DNA from: Thermophagus xiamenensis
GTDB taxonomy: Bacteria; Bacteroidota; Bacteroidia; Bacteroidales; Marinilabiliaceae
Length of the DNA stretch: 64,000 nucleotides
Reading direction: 5' to 3'
Assembly (NCBI RefSeq): GCF_900112795.1
Contig: NZ_FONA01000007.1
Location: 62,001 to 126,000 of the forward strand
Shown: piece by piece, positions 46,824-57,000 of the stretch
Layout: every line of letters starts with the position of its first letter
Position numbering within the stretch: the first letter of the stretch is position 1
Notes under the pieces: generated by a model
The model's input: only the letters and a program-made list of their open reading frames with translations
What the model was told of the DNA's origin: nothing
Databases searched by the model: none
Translations under genes and position numbers: made by a program

Positions 46824-48044
46824 TTATCCAAGCATACCTTCTATCTGCCCTAAAGCTTGCACAAGCCTATCAATTTCTTCTTTAGTATTGTAAAAAGCAA
46901 AAGATGCCCTAACAGTACCCGGAATACCGAAACGATCCATCAATGGTTGCGCACAATGATGACCTGTGCGAAGAGCAAAACCAAGTTTATCCAATAAAGT
47001 ACCCACATCAAAAGGATGTGCCGTTCCAATTAAGAAGGAGATGACACTGGTTCGGGCTTTTGCCTTGCCAATAAAATGTATATTGGGAACAGTTTTCAAC
47101 TTTTCAACTGCATATTCAAAGAGTGAGTGCTCATATTCCCAAAGCTTAGACAATCCTTTTTCCTGAAGATAATCAATAGCAGCACCTAATGCTATAACAC
47201 CGGCAAAATTTGGTGTGCCGGCTTCAAATTTATATGGTATATCATTGAAGGTTGTGCCGGAAAAGGACACTTTATCAATCATTTCGCCACCACCCTGGTA
47301 GGGTTCCATTATTTCAAGCCATTTCCGTTTTCCATAAAGAACACCTACCCCTGTAGGACCATACATTTTATGCCCACTAAAAACATAAAAGTCACAATCC
47401 AGTTTTTGAACATCTATTGGCAGATGGTGGACCGCCTGGGCTCCATCAATAACCACCGGTACTCCATGTTTATGGGCTGTTTCAATAATTTTTTCTATCG
47501 GATTAATTGTGCCCAAAACATTACTGATATGGGTAACAGAAACAAGTTTGGTTTTGGCAGAAAAAAGTTTTTCAAAAGCATCTAAATCCAGTTCACCCTC
47601 ATCGGTTACCGGAATAACTTTTATCTCAATACCCTTTCTTTTTTGAAGCAATTGCCAGGGAACTATATTTGAGTGATGCTCCATCTCCGACAATATTACC
47701 TCGTCGCCAACAGAAAACAGGGTATCACCTAAAGAGCCGGCAAGAAGATTAACTGAATCAGTAGTTCCCTTGGTAAAGATAATTTCATCGGAAGAAGCAG
47801 CATGAATAAAAGAAGCGACCTTTTTCCGAACATCTTCAAACGCCTGAGTACAAACATTGCTCAAATGGTGCACGCCCCGGTGTACATTGCTGTTGTAGTG
47901 GTTGTAAACATCAGCCTCAGCCTGAATTACAGAAACAGGTTTTTGAGTGGTTGCTGCATTATCAAAATAGACCAACGGCTTGCCATATACCTTTTCGGCA
48001 AGAACAGGAAAGTCGCTTCTTATTTCCTGAATGTTTAAACCCAT
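46824..48044 (-). CDS. sufS: Cysteine desulfurase SufS
   Basis: The 406-residue pyridoxal-phosphate enzyme takes sulfur from cysteine for Fe-S assembly. The PLP lysine lies in VFSGHKMYGPTGVGVLYG, the active cysteine in RTGHHCAQPLMDRF, and the start MGLNIQEIRSDFPVLAEKV is typical. It belongs to the group II (SufS) class. A hairpin terminator lies in the gap to sufD just upstream of its start. Confidence 0.96.
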   Translation of the reverse strand: MGLNIQEIRSDFPVLAEKVYGKPLVYFDNAATTQKPVSVIQAEADVYNHYNSNVHRGVHHLSNVCTQAFEDVRKKVASFIHAASSDEIIFTKGTTDSVNLLAGSLGDTLFSVGDEVILSEMEHHSNIVPWQLLQKRKGIEIKVIPVTDEGELDLDAFEKLFSAKTKLVSVTHISNVLGTINPIEKIIETAHKHGVPVVIDGAQAVHHLPIDVQKLDCDFYVFSGHKMYGPTGVGVLYGKRKWLEIMEPYQGGGEMIDKVSFSGTTFNDIPYKFEAGTPNFAGVIALGAAIDYLQEKGLSKLWEYEHSLFEYAVEKLKTVPNIHFIGKAKARTSVISFLIGTAHPFDVGTLLDKLGFALRTGHHCAQPLMDRFGIPGTVRASFAFYNTKEEIDRLVQALGQIEGMLG

Positions 48045-48058
48045 ATATTTATAAATAT

Positions 48059-48105
48059 GAAAAAATTCCGGCTTCCGAAAGCATTAATCCTTCAGACTCC
48101 GGAAT
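48059..48105 (-). terminator. Hairpin terminator inside the suf operon, between sufD and sufS
   Basis: On the minus strand ATTCCGG and CCGGAAT form the outer stem, with a partly paired interior (CTGAAG with CTTTCGG), followed by a T run that ends about 15 bases before the sufS ATG. It looks like an intrinsic terminator or attenuator that would lower sufS/sufE output, though readthrough or mRNA-end stabilisation are alternatives. Confidence 0.6.
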
Positions 48106-48129
48106 CAAAAATAAATAATTTAGTTGCCA

Positions 48130-49524
48130 TTACAAACAAGAGGTATTTCCGGTGCCTTTTTGACCGCAAACTACGCACGAATGACACTTGTCCAGTTCGC
48201 CACGGAAACGTTTTTCAACCAACGAACGAATCTGTTCCCGTAACGGGTCCATTTTAATTTTTTCTATCACCTCATAAGCAAAAGCATACATCAATAGTAT
48301 AGTGGCTTCATCCTTATTAATCCCGCGCGAACGGAGATAGAACATGGCTTCTTCATCTAATTGCCCAACAGTAGCACCATGACTACACTTCACATCATCG
48401 GCATAAATCTCAAGCTGTGGTCGGGAATTTATTTTGGCATCCCTGGTAAGCAAAAGATTATTATTGGTTTGATAAGCGTTGGTCTTCTGAGCATCGGGAC
48501 GTACCATTATCTTGCCGGTAAATGCTGCTGTGGCATGATCATCCAACACTCCTTTAAACAGTTCATCGCTAAAACATTCCGGAACCGCATGGTCAATAAA
48601 TGAAAAATTATCTACATGCTGATTCTTGTCAAGCAGATATAATCCGTAAGCATGTCCTTCTGCGTGCTTGCCCAAAAGTTTTAGTACTATATTATTTCGG
48701 CCTACTCCCGTATGTAAAGTCAGATTATTGGTCTTGACGTATGAATTCTCTTTCTGGTCCACATATAACCCTGCCACCTGAGTAGTGGCATTGTGTTGAT
48801 TCTGCAAATTATAATAGTCAAGACGCGCGTTAGGTGCTACAAAGCCTTCGGTAACATTATTAACCACAAATCTATCGGAAGAAAGGGTGTGGTCACAAAC
48901 CAACACACGAGCCTCACTATTTTCTTCCAGAACAATAAGATTTCTCTGGTTGGTCATCAATGGTTCTTCTGACAAAAGAATATTGACCACCTGAATGGGT
49001 TTCTCAACGACAACCCCTTTCGGAATATGAATATAGAAACCATCTCTGGCAAACATGGTATTCAGTGCCACTAATCCATCCGAAAGCCAGGGGGCGTTCT
49101 TGCCATAGTATTTTTCTACAAAGGATGGGTCTTCTTTAGCAAGGGCAGCCAGACTCCCCACCCGAACTCCTTCAGGTAAAAGTGCTGAACCATTATTAGA
49201 GTAATACCAGCCATTTACAATAAAAATAGTAAATGAATCCAGAGTTTCTACATCACAAGAAAAAATATCCTCCATTCTTCCTGTAAAGTCCGGGGCATTG
49301 AGACTAAAAGAAAAGTCTCCCGAAAAATAAGGTTGAAGATTGGTATATTTATAATTCTCCACCTTATTGGAAGGTATTCCTAATTTAAGGAAAGCTTCCA
49401 AAGCCTGCTCACGCAAATTATTCAATACTTTGGAAGAACTATCTTCAATAGTCTGTCTGTTTTCCTCAAAAAGAGTACTCAACGAGATATCTCTTCCAAT
49501 AATATTTTTAATGGCATTGTCCAT
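48130..49524 (-). CDS. sufD: Fe-S cluster assembly protein SufD
   Basis: The 464-residue protein is a SufBD beta-helix scaffold subunit (KVENYKYTNLQPYF near the N-terminus; SHGATVGQLDEEAMFYLRSR near the C-terminus). It forms the SufBC2D complex. Its C-terminal end carries five cysteines in 17 residues (CHSCVVCGQKGTGNTSC), a short tail beyond the core. It lies between sufC and sufS in the operon, 39 bases after sufC. Confidence 0.93.
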   Translation of the reverse strand: MDNAIKNIIGRDISLSTLFEENRQTIEDSSSKVLNNLREQALEAFLKLGIPSNKVENYKYTNLQPYFSGDFSFSLNAPDFTGRMEDIFSCDVETLDSFTIFIVNGWYYSNNGSALLPEGVRVGSLAALAKEDPSFVEKYYGKNAPWLSDGLVALNTMFARDGFYIHIPKGVVVEKPIQVVNILLSEEPLMTNQRNLIVLEENSEARVLVCDHTLSSDRFVVNNVTEGFVAPNARLDYYNLQNQHNATTQVAGLYVDQKENSYVKTNNLTLHTGVGRNNIVLKLLGKHAEGHAYGLYLLDKNQHVDNFSFIDHAVPECFSDELFKGVLDDHATAAFTGKIMVRPDAQKTNAYQTNNNLLLTRDAKINSRPQLEIYADDVKCSHGATVGQLDEEAMFYLRSRGINKDEATILLMYAFAYEVIEKIKMDPLREQIRSLVEKRFRGELDKCHSCVVCGQKGTGNTSCL

Positions 49525-49563
49525 TCAATTCAAATATTAAAAGTTCTTTCCATTAAAGGAGGT

Positions 49564-50322
49564 TTACACTTGCTCCTCAAACTCTTTTTTAATCCAATCG
49601 TATCCTTTTGCTTCCAGTTCCTGAGCCAACTCTTTTCCACCTGTTTTTACAATACGTCCGCGATAGAGCACATGAACATAATCAGGAACAATATACTCCA
49701 ACAATCGCTGATAGTGGGTGATTAGAATAGTGGCATTATCCGGCCGTTTCCAATTATTCACACCGTTAGCTACGATCCTAAGAGCATCAATATCCAACCC
49801 AGAATCAGTTTCATCCAAGATTGCCAGCTTTGGATCGAGCATAACCATCTGAAAAATTTCATTTTTCTTCTTTTCACCGCCACTAAACCCTTCGTTCACC
49901 GAACGGTGAGTAAGTTTAGAATCGATATCAACCAGTTTTTTCTTTTCCCGCATCAGCTTAAGGAAATCACTGGCCGAAATGGGCTCCTGCCCCTTATATT
50001 TTCTTATTTCGTTCAGCGATGTTCTAAGAAAGTTAACCATACTAACCCCGGGAATTTCAACGGGATATTGAAAGCTTAAAAACAAGCCTTCACGAGCTCT
50101 GTCTTCAGGGGCCATTTCCAGAATATCTTTTCCATTGAAAAGTACTTCGCCTTCGCTTACTTCAAACATTTCGTGGCCTGCCAGCACCGAAGCCAAAGTA
50201 CTTTTCCCGGAACCATTGGGACCCATAATAGCATGTATCTCTCCGGGTTTTACTTTGAGGTCAACGCCTCTTAGTATTTCTTTATCATCTATTTTAGCGT
50301 GTAAATTTTTAATCGAAAGCAT
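49564..50322 (-). CDS. sufC: Fe-S cluster assembly ATPase SufC
   Basis: The 252-residue ABC-type ATPase has Walker A GPNGSGKST, signature FSGGEKKKNEIFQM, Walker B LAILDETDSGLDIDALR and the switch histidine ITHYQRLL. It powers the SufBC2D scaffold. Length is normal and it sits 54 bases after sufB. Confidence 0.97.
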   Translation of the reverse strand: MLSIKNLHAKIDDKEILRGVDLKVKPGEIHAIMGPNGSGKSTLASVLAGHEMFEVSEGEVLFNGKDILEMAPEDRAREGLFLSFQYPVEIPGVSMVNFLRTSLNEIRKYKGQEPISASDFLKLMREKKKLVDIDSKLTHRSVNEGFSGGEKKKNEIFQMVMLDPKLAILDETDSGLDIDALRIVANGVNNWKRPDNATILITHYQRLLEYIVPDYVHVLYRGRIVKTGGKELAQELEAKGYDWIKKEFEEQV

Positions 50323-50376
50323 AGAAATATAAATGAGAAAAATTTGACTTAGAAAAAAATATTTTATTGGATGTTG

Positions 50377-51825
50377 TTACCCCACACTACCTTCCAGACT
50401 TATTTCAAGAAGTTTCTGTGCCTCAACTGCAAATTCCATGGGCAATTGATTAATAACTTCTTTAACGTATCCATTAACAATTAACCCGACAGCGGTTTCA
50501 GTATCAATACCACGCTGGTTGCAGTAAAATATCTGATCTTCACCAATTTTTGAAGTAGTAGCTTCATGTTCTATTTTAGCCGTATTATTATTAATTTCCA
50601 GATAAGGGAAAGTGTGTGCCCCACATTTATCACCAAGCAACAAGGAGTCACACTGAGAAAAATTACGGGCATTTTCTGCTTTTTTAGAAACTTTGACCAG
50701 TCCACGGTAACTGTTTTGACTTCTTCCGGCCGATATTCCTTTTGACACCACTAAACTTTTGGTGTTCTTACCCAGATGAATCATTTTGGTGCCGGTATCA
50801 GCCTGCTGATAATTATTGGTAAGGGCAACGGAATAAAACTCGCCGGAAGAGTGGTCGCCCATCAAAACGCAGCTGGGATACTTCCAGGTAATAGCAGATC
50901 CGGTTTCCACCTGAGTCCAGGATATTTTTGAATAATCGCCTTTACAGAGGCCTCGTTTGGTCACAAAATTATAGATACCACCCTTGCCATTTTTATCGCC
51001 AGGGTACCAATTCTGTACGGTAGAGTATTTAACTTCTGCTCTTTCTAACGCAATTATTTCAACTATTGCGGCATGAAGCTGGTTTTCGTCGCGCATAGGT
51101 GCCGTACATCCTTCCAAATAGCTAACATAACTATCGTCTTCTGCCACAATAAGCGTACGTTCAAACTGACCGGTATCCCGCGCATTGATACGGAAATAGG
51201 TCGAAAGCTCAACCGGACAACGCACCCCTTTAGGAATAAACACAAACGAACCATCAGAAAAAACAGCCGAATTTAATGCCGCAAAATAATTATCATTAGG
51301 CGGCACTACACTGCCCAAATATTGTTTTATCAAATCGGGATGCTCTCGAATCGCCTCACTTATACTGCAAAAGATGATGCCTTTCTCGGCCAGGGTTTCT
51401 TTAAAGGTGGTTTTTACAGAAACACTATCCATCACGGCATCAACAGCTACACCTGCCAGCTGTTTCTGTTCCTCAAGAGGAATGCCCAATTTATCAAAAG
51501 TAGCTTTGAGCTCCGGGTCGACCTCATCCAAACTATTAAGCTTGGGCTTACTCTTGGGTGCAGCATAATAGATGATATCCTGAAAATCGATTTCGGGAAG
51601 TTTTAAATGAGGCCACTTGGGCGCTTCCATTGTCAACCAATGACGATAAGCCTTAAGACGGAATTCCAACATAAATTCCGGTTCTCCCTTCCGTCTGGAA
51701 ATCTCACGGATTACATCTTCATTCAACCCTTTGGGAAGAGCATCGATCTCAATATCGGTATAAAACCCATATTTATACTCACCTTTGGTGACTTCCGCCA
51801 ATATTTTATCTTGTTCTGTTGTCAT
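50377..51825 (-). CDS. sufB: Fe-S cluster assembly protein SufB
   Basis: The 482-residue scaffold subunit has the hallmark segments [19 protein letters not shown], the [19 protein letters not shown] segment and the C-terminal [16 protein letters not shown]. It is the first gene of the suf operon and sits about 270 bases from the predicted transcription start, leaving a long leader. All conserved core segments are present. Confidence 0.97.
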   Translation of the reverse strand: MTTEQDKILAEVTKGEYKYGFYTDIEIDALPKGLNEDVIREISRRKGEPEFMLEFRLKAYRHWLTMEAPKWPHLKLPEIDFQDIIYYAAPKSKPKLNSLDEVDPELKATFDKLGIPLEEQKQLAGVAVDAVMDSVSVKTTFKETLAEKGIIFCSISEAIREHPDLIKQYLGSVVPPNDNYFAALNSAVFSDGSFVFIPKGVRCPVELSTYFRINARDTGQFERTLIVAEDDSYVSYLEGCTAPMRDENQLHAAIVEIIALERAEVKYSTVQNWYPGDKNGKGGIYNFVTKRGLCKGDYSKISWTQVETGSAITWKYPSCVLMGDHSSGEFYSVALTNNYQQADTGTKMIHLGKNTKSLVVSKGISAGRSQNSYRGLVKVSKKAENARNFSQCDSLLLGDKCGAHTFPYLEINNNTAKIEHEATTSKIGEDQIFYCNQRGIDTETAVGLIVNGYVKEVINQLPMEFAVEAQKLLEISLEGSVG

Positions 51826-52102
51826 AGCATTTCCTCTCTATACGCTCTATACTCAACTAAAAATTCATATATGAACCAATATCTTAAATCAACCCGGCTA
51901 AGGTATAATCCATTCACCTAACCCTCTCAAACCTTTGGATTTTCTATATCATTAAAGATATTGAATCAGTTATTGCTTTAAAGCTTAATAATATATATTT
52001 AGCTACTACTTCAAACTCGTCACTTACCTAACAACTACAATCTTCAGAGGGTTCAATAGATTATAGATATATAACATATACAGCAGTGATATATGTATGC
52101 TG
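51826..52102. other. Long leader region of the suf operon
   Basis: These 277 bases lie between sufB and the predicted suf promoter. The only structure seen is a weak inverted repeat CAGCA/TGCTG (52081-52085 and 52098-52102) at the predicted start site. No ORF, riboswitch or terminator was recognised. Confidence 0.35.
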
Positions 52103-52135
52103 CAAATTTACCAAACATTTAGATTAAATCTAAAT
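52103..52135 (-). promoter_or_regulatory. Predicted suf promoter with an overlapping palindromic operator
   Basis: On the minus strand the -7 box TAAATTTG lies at 52110-52103. Six bases upstream is ATTTAGATTAAATCTAAAT (52117-52135), a perfect 9-1-9 palindrome that fills the space between -33 and -7. That placement is classic for a repressor. The TTTAG...CTAAA arms resemble DtxR/IdeR/MntR-type boxes, so an iron or manganese regulator is a reasonable guess. Confidence 0.6.
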
Positions 52136-52212
52136 TTACACTAACATTTTCTGTAACTTTCAAATCTTTGATTCTTTATTTAAATAAAGGAAATTTTATC
52201 GGGTTGAACCTG

Positions 52213-52220
52213 TATCTTTG
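52213..52220 (+). promoter_or_regulatory. Predicted -7 box of the thiL-like gene
   Basis: TATCTTTG fits TAnnTTTG and lies 20 bases before the ATG at 52241. No -33 box is seen at the usual spacing. The suf operator lies about 80 bases upstream and might also affect this promoter. Confidence 0.5.
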
Positions 52221-52240
52221 TAGTTTATAAAAATAAAAGT

Positions 52241-53296
52241 ATGAGCAAGACAATAACACCCCTTTCGGAAGTGGGACTTTTCGGATTGATGGAACGTTAC
52301 GAAAAAACATTTAGTAGTCATCGCCGCTCCATGACGATAAAAGGCCTTGAAAATGATGCCGCTATTATCAGCCAGGAAAACGCATCGCTAATTACCGGGC
52401 AAAACATCCTTCTGGAAGGAATTCATTTTGATTTAACCTACTTCCCACTAAAACATCTAGGATATAAATCCGTAGTATCTGCTATTTCAGAAATCATCGC
52501 AACCGGATCCCGCCCATCACACATTAGTTTGGCGCTCGGGTTGAGTGGAAAAATGTCTCTCGAGGCTGTTGATCAGTTTATGGAGGGTGTAAAAACGGCC
52601 TGCGATAAATATAATCTTGACCTTATTGGTTTTAAGCCCTCATCATCACTTACGGGGATGACCATATCGGTAACTGCTTATGGTTTTAGCAAAAGTTCAA
52701 AGCCTATAAGTAGGAGTGGGGCCAAAGAAACTGACCTATTATGTGTAACGGGCGACTTAGGCTCGGCATTCATGGGCCTTCAGCTCCTGGAGCGGGAGAA
52801 AAAAGTATTAAAAGAGACGGGCGAAGCCATGCCCGATTTTGGTAGCTATGATTATTTGTTAGAACGACAAATCAAACCGGAAGCAAGAATAGAACTATTG
52901 GAACAGCTTGAAGCCACCTCCATTCGACCCACCTCCATGTGCTTGATTCGTGAAGGTTTGGCACCCTCACTCATTCGGTTATGCAAATCTTCGAAGGTCG
53001 GTTGTATTATTTTCGAAAACAAGATACCCATTGACCATACCACATCAACGCTTTGCGACGAAATGGAGTTCAACCCTCTGGTTGCAGCGCTCAACGGCGG
53101 TGAAGATTATGAATTGCTGTTTACCCTTTCGCTCGATGACTATCAAAAAGTTGAAGACGCGAAAGATAAACTCAATAATGTATTTTTAATTGGGCACATT
53201 TGGCCGGAATCCAAAGGCTACATTCTGGAAACCAACGCCGGACAAGAAATACCCTTAAAAGCAAGAGGCTGGGGAAAAGAAGATTACGACCAATAA
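52241..53296 (+). CDS. thiL: ThiL-family (AIR synthase-like) protein lacking the canonical metal-binding aspartates
   Basis: The 351-residue protein aligns in order with thiamine-monophosphate kinase, which phosphorylates thiamine phosphate to the diphosphate. It keeps LEGIHFDLTYFPLKHLGYK, CVTGDLGSAFMGLQLLERE and LNGGEDYELLFT. However, GDDAA reads ENDAA (37-41), the TTD before LLEG reads GQN (53-55), NLSD reads AISE (81-84), GGDT reads GFKP (130-133) and MDISDGL reads MCLIREGL (233-240). Family ThiL enzymes use those aspartates to bind magnesium and ATP. The frame is intact and strongly conserved elsewhere, so it is not a decayed gene but perhaps a pseudoenzyme or an enzyme of new function. 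It has its own promoter and lies 178 bases before ruvA. Confidence 0.8.
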   Translation: MSKTITPLSEVGLFGLMERYEKTFSSHRRSMTIKGLENDAAIISQENASLITGQNILLEGIHFDLTYFPLKHLGYKSVVSAISEIIATGSRPSHISLALGLSGKMSLEAVDQFMEGVKTACDKYNLDLIGFKPSSSLTGMTISVTAYGFSKSSKPISRSGAKETDLLCVTGDLGSAFMGLQLLEREKKVLKETGEAMPDFGSYDYLLERQIKPEARIELLEQLEATSIRPTSMCLIREGLAPSLIRLCKSSKVGCIIFENKIPIDHTTSTLCDEMEFNPLVAALNGGEDYELLFTLSLDDYQKVEDAKDKLNNVFLIGHIWPESKGYILETNAGQEIPLKARGWGKEDYDQ

Positions 53297-53473
53297 CCGT
53301 ATTTGACTCTATACTAACAACCGGCATAAAGCGTTCTTATTTATTATAAGTCATTGTTTTAATGGGATTGGCATGACAAATGGATTATTCGATGAAACAA
53401 ATCTGTAAGTCATACCTTTTTTTTAATATTTTTGATTGATTTGTAATTACTATCCATTCAAAATTACATCTCT

Positions 53474-54055
53474 ATGTACGAATTCATTTCAGGGAAGATT
53501 ACCAAGGCCACCCCGGCCTACGTTGTCATCGAGAACAACGGAATGGGTTATCTCATTAATATATCTCTTTATACTTATGAGGCTGTAAAAGACAAAAAAG
53601 AAACATTGTTGTACATTCATGAAAATATACGTGAAGATGCATATCTATTGTATGGCTTTTCGGATATCCGAGAGCGAGAGATATTTCAAATGTTGATATC
53701 AGTATCAGGCATAGGGGCCAATACGGCGCGAATGATGCTTTCATCCATGTCGCCCGAAGAATTACAATTAGCCATTTCGACTGAAAATGTAAATCAAATA
53801 AAAAGTATTAAAGGAATTGGACAAAAAACTGCGCAACGAGTTATCGTTGAATTGAAAGATAAAATAGGAAAAGTTGCCGAAGAACAAAAAATAGCACTAC
53901 TCCGAGACAATACAAATGCAGAAGAAGCGTTATCTGCTTTAGTGATGCTGGGGTTTGCAAAAGCTCCTTCACAAAAGGTGGTGGATAAAATATTAAAGGA
54001 AAACCCCGACAGTAAAGTTGAAGATATCATTAAATTAGCGCTCAAGATGCTGTAA
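53474..54055 (+). CDS. ruvA: Holliday junction branch migration protein RuvA
   Basis: The 193-residue protein has the N-terminal OB fold (MYEFISGKITKATPAYVVIE), two helix-hairpin-helix motifs (SGIGANTARMMLSSMS and IKGIGQKTAQRVIVELKD) and the C-terminal RuvB-binding domain (about 145-193). It binds four-way junctions and guides RuvB. It precedes sprA by 29 bases, an order kept in other Bacteroidota. Confidence 0.97.
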   Translation: MYEFISGKITKATPAYVVIENNGMGYLINISLYTYEAVKDKKETLLYIHENIREDAYLLYGFSDIREREIFQMLISVSGIGANTARMMLSSMSPEELQLAISTENVNQIKSIKGIGQKTAQRVIVELKDKIGKVAEEQKIALLRDNTNAEEALSALVMLGFAKAPSQKVVDKILKENPDSKVEDIIKLALKML

Positions 54056-54084
54056 TTTAAACCATTGAAGCGCAATCTTATTGA

Positions 54085-57000
54085 ATGCATAATACATTTT
54101 CCAAATATTTTTTTATCCTATTTTTATTTGTTTCGGTCGGCGCTTCTTTTAATGTGTTCTCGACCGAATCCCTGGCATTTATTGCACTTCCTCAAGCCCC
54201 TGACTCTCTGGCACAACCCTCTTTAAGGCCTGTTTTTTATCCTGCTTTGCTTGACTCCCTGGAAGAATCAGAACAAACAATTATTCCTCAACCCGAAAAT
54301 CTCTATTATCGCGCTGAATATGACCCGACCACAGGGATGGTCATCCTTTATAAAATGGTTGGAAATTTTCCTGTTCGACTTCCCTACACCATGTCTCTCG
54401 AAGAATATCGGCAAAAAGAGCTTAGACAATCCATGCTCAATTTCTGGTCGAAACAAAGGCAGGATCTATTAAACGCCGGTGAGGAAAAAAATTCAGGAAT
54501 CCGAATAGCTGCCGGTCAGGCCATGGAAAACATTTTGGGAAGTGAAATTATCAATATTCGTCCTCAGGGAATTGCCGAACTGCAAGTGGGAGTTAATCAT
54601 ACCAGAATTGAAAATCCCACACTCCAGGAACAGATGCGAAGTACCACCACCTTCGATTTTCAGGAAAAAATACAGATGAACATCACCGGCAACGTGGGTG
54701 ACAAACTTAAAATGGGTATTAACTATAACACCGATGCCACTTTCGACTTCGAAAATCAGATAAATTTAGAGTATACAGGAGATGAAGATGATATTCTAAA
54801 AAAAATTGAAGCCGGAAACGTCTCGTTACCTCTCCCCGGTACATTGATAACAGGAAGTCAAAATCTGTTTGGACTAAAGACCGAAATGCAGTTCGGCCGG
54901 TTAACCGTTACCACCATTCTTTCTCAACAAAAAGGAACCACCTCTACTTTAAATATTGAGGGGGGTGCCGAACAACAAGAGTTTGAAGTAAGTGCCACCG
55001 AATATGATAAAAACCGTCACTTTTTTCTTTCGCATCAGTTCAGGGAACGATTTAATGATGCAATGAAAAATCTACCCATCATCAATTCTCCTTTTTATAT
55101 TACCAAAATTGAAGTATGGGTTACCAACAAAACCGGCAATTATGACAATTCGCGCAACATAATAGCTTTTGCCGATTTAGGCGAAAGCACCGAATACATG
55201 GCTAATCCTGGCCTTTGGACAGGCCAGTACGGAGCCATAGCCTCCAACGAGGCCAATAACCTGTACGCTCAAATGAATACAACTTATTCGGCCATTCGTG
55301 ACATAAACCAGGTCACCTCAACATTATCAGGTCTAGAAAGTCAAGGTTTCAGAGGAGCCCGTGAATACGAAAAAGTAGAAAATGCCAGGTTGTTAAATGA
55401 ATCGGAATATACACTTCACCCCAAGCTGGGCTATATATCACTCAACAGCCCTTTAAATGAAGACGAGGTTTTGGCTGTAGCATATGAATATACCTACAAC
55501 GGACAAGTTTACAAAGTAGGGGAATTTAGCACCAGTGGGATAGAAGCCCCCCAATCGCTGTTTGTGAAGCTCCTTAAAGGCACACTCCTTTCGCCCAGTG
55601 TGAAAACATGGGACTTAATGATGAAAAACATATATGCCATTGGTGCTTATCAAGTTAGTCAGGATGATTTTGTCATGGACGTAGTCTATTTTGACGACTC
55701 CCAAGGGTCATATATCAACTATTTTCCGGAAGGCCCCACACCAGAAGAAGGAGGTATCAACGGGGAACTTCTAATCAGTGTGATGGGCCTTGACCGTCTC
55801 GACAGTAATCAAGAGCCTAATCCTGACGGAATTTTTGATTTTGTACCGGACTATACCGTTTTAGCCGATCAAGGGCGAATTGTATTTCCGGTTATAGAGC
55901 CTTTTGGAAAAAATCTTGAAGAAAAACTGCAAGGAAACAGTGAGCTAATAGAAAAATATGTTTTCAATGCACTTTACGATTCATCACTTACCAGTGCATC
56001 TCAAATAGCCGAAAGTAATAAATATTATCTTCGGGGCAGTTACAAATCCTCTGCAAGCAGTGAAATTTCACTAAACGCTTTTAACATTCCCGAAGGTTCT
56101 GTTGTAGTTACCGCCGGCGGTATACGCCTGACAGAAAACCAGGATTATATTGTCGACTACACAACGGGGCAGATTCAGATAATCAATGAAGGCCTTCTCG
56201 AATCAGGCACCCCCATTCAGGTTTCACTGGAGAGCCAGGATTTATTTAACCTACAAACCAAAACATTACTGGGCACGCACCTTAATTATCAGTTCAACAA
56301 CGACTTCAACATTGGTGCCACATTAATGCATTTAAGGGAAAGACCCCTTACACAAAAAGTAAATTACGGTGATGAACCCATTGCCAATACCATCTGGGGT
56401 TTAAATGCCGCTTATTATACCGAATCAAATACATTAACCTCCTGGATTGATAAGCTCCCTCTGGTTGAAACAACTACACCGTCGTCCATCTCTTTTGAAG
56501 GGGAATTTGCACAGCTTTTACCCGGACACCCCGATGTTATTGAAGAAGAGGGAACATCATATATCGATGATTTTGAAGGCAGCGAAACAGCTATCGACAT
56601 AAAAAACTGGACGGCATGGACATTTGCCAGTACTCCACAGGGACAGCCCGACCTATTCCCGGAAGCTTCTCTAATCAACGACCTGTCTTATGGTTTCAAT
56701 CGTGCTAAACTGGCCTGGTATGTCATCGACCCGCTCTTTTTGCGAAACAACAGTCTTACCCCTTCGCATCTGAAACAGAATCCCGACCAACAATCCAACC
56801 ACTTTGTTCGCGAAGTTTATGAACAAGAAATATTCCCCTATCGTGAAAGTGCCTACGGCGAACCCACAAATATTTCGGTGTTAAACTTAGCATATTATCC
56901 TGATGAACGTGGCCCCTACAACTTTGACACCAACCTCACGCCTGACGGCAAACTCAATAATCCTGAACAACGTTGGGGAGGTATTATGCGTGAATTACCC

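Noticed and set aside
51826-52240. TPP riboswitch upstream of the thiL-like gene or a metal riboswitch upstream of suf
   Set aside because: No conserved riboswitch core could be seen in either leader.
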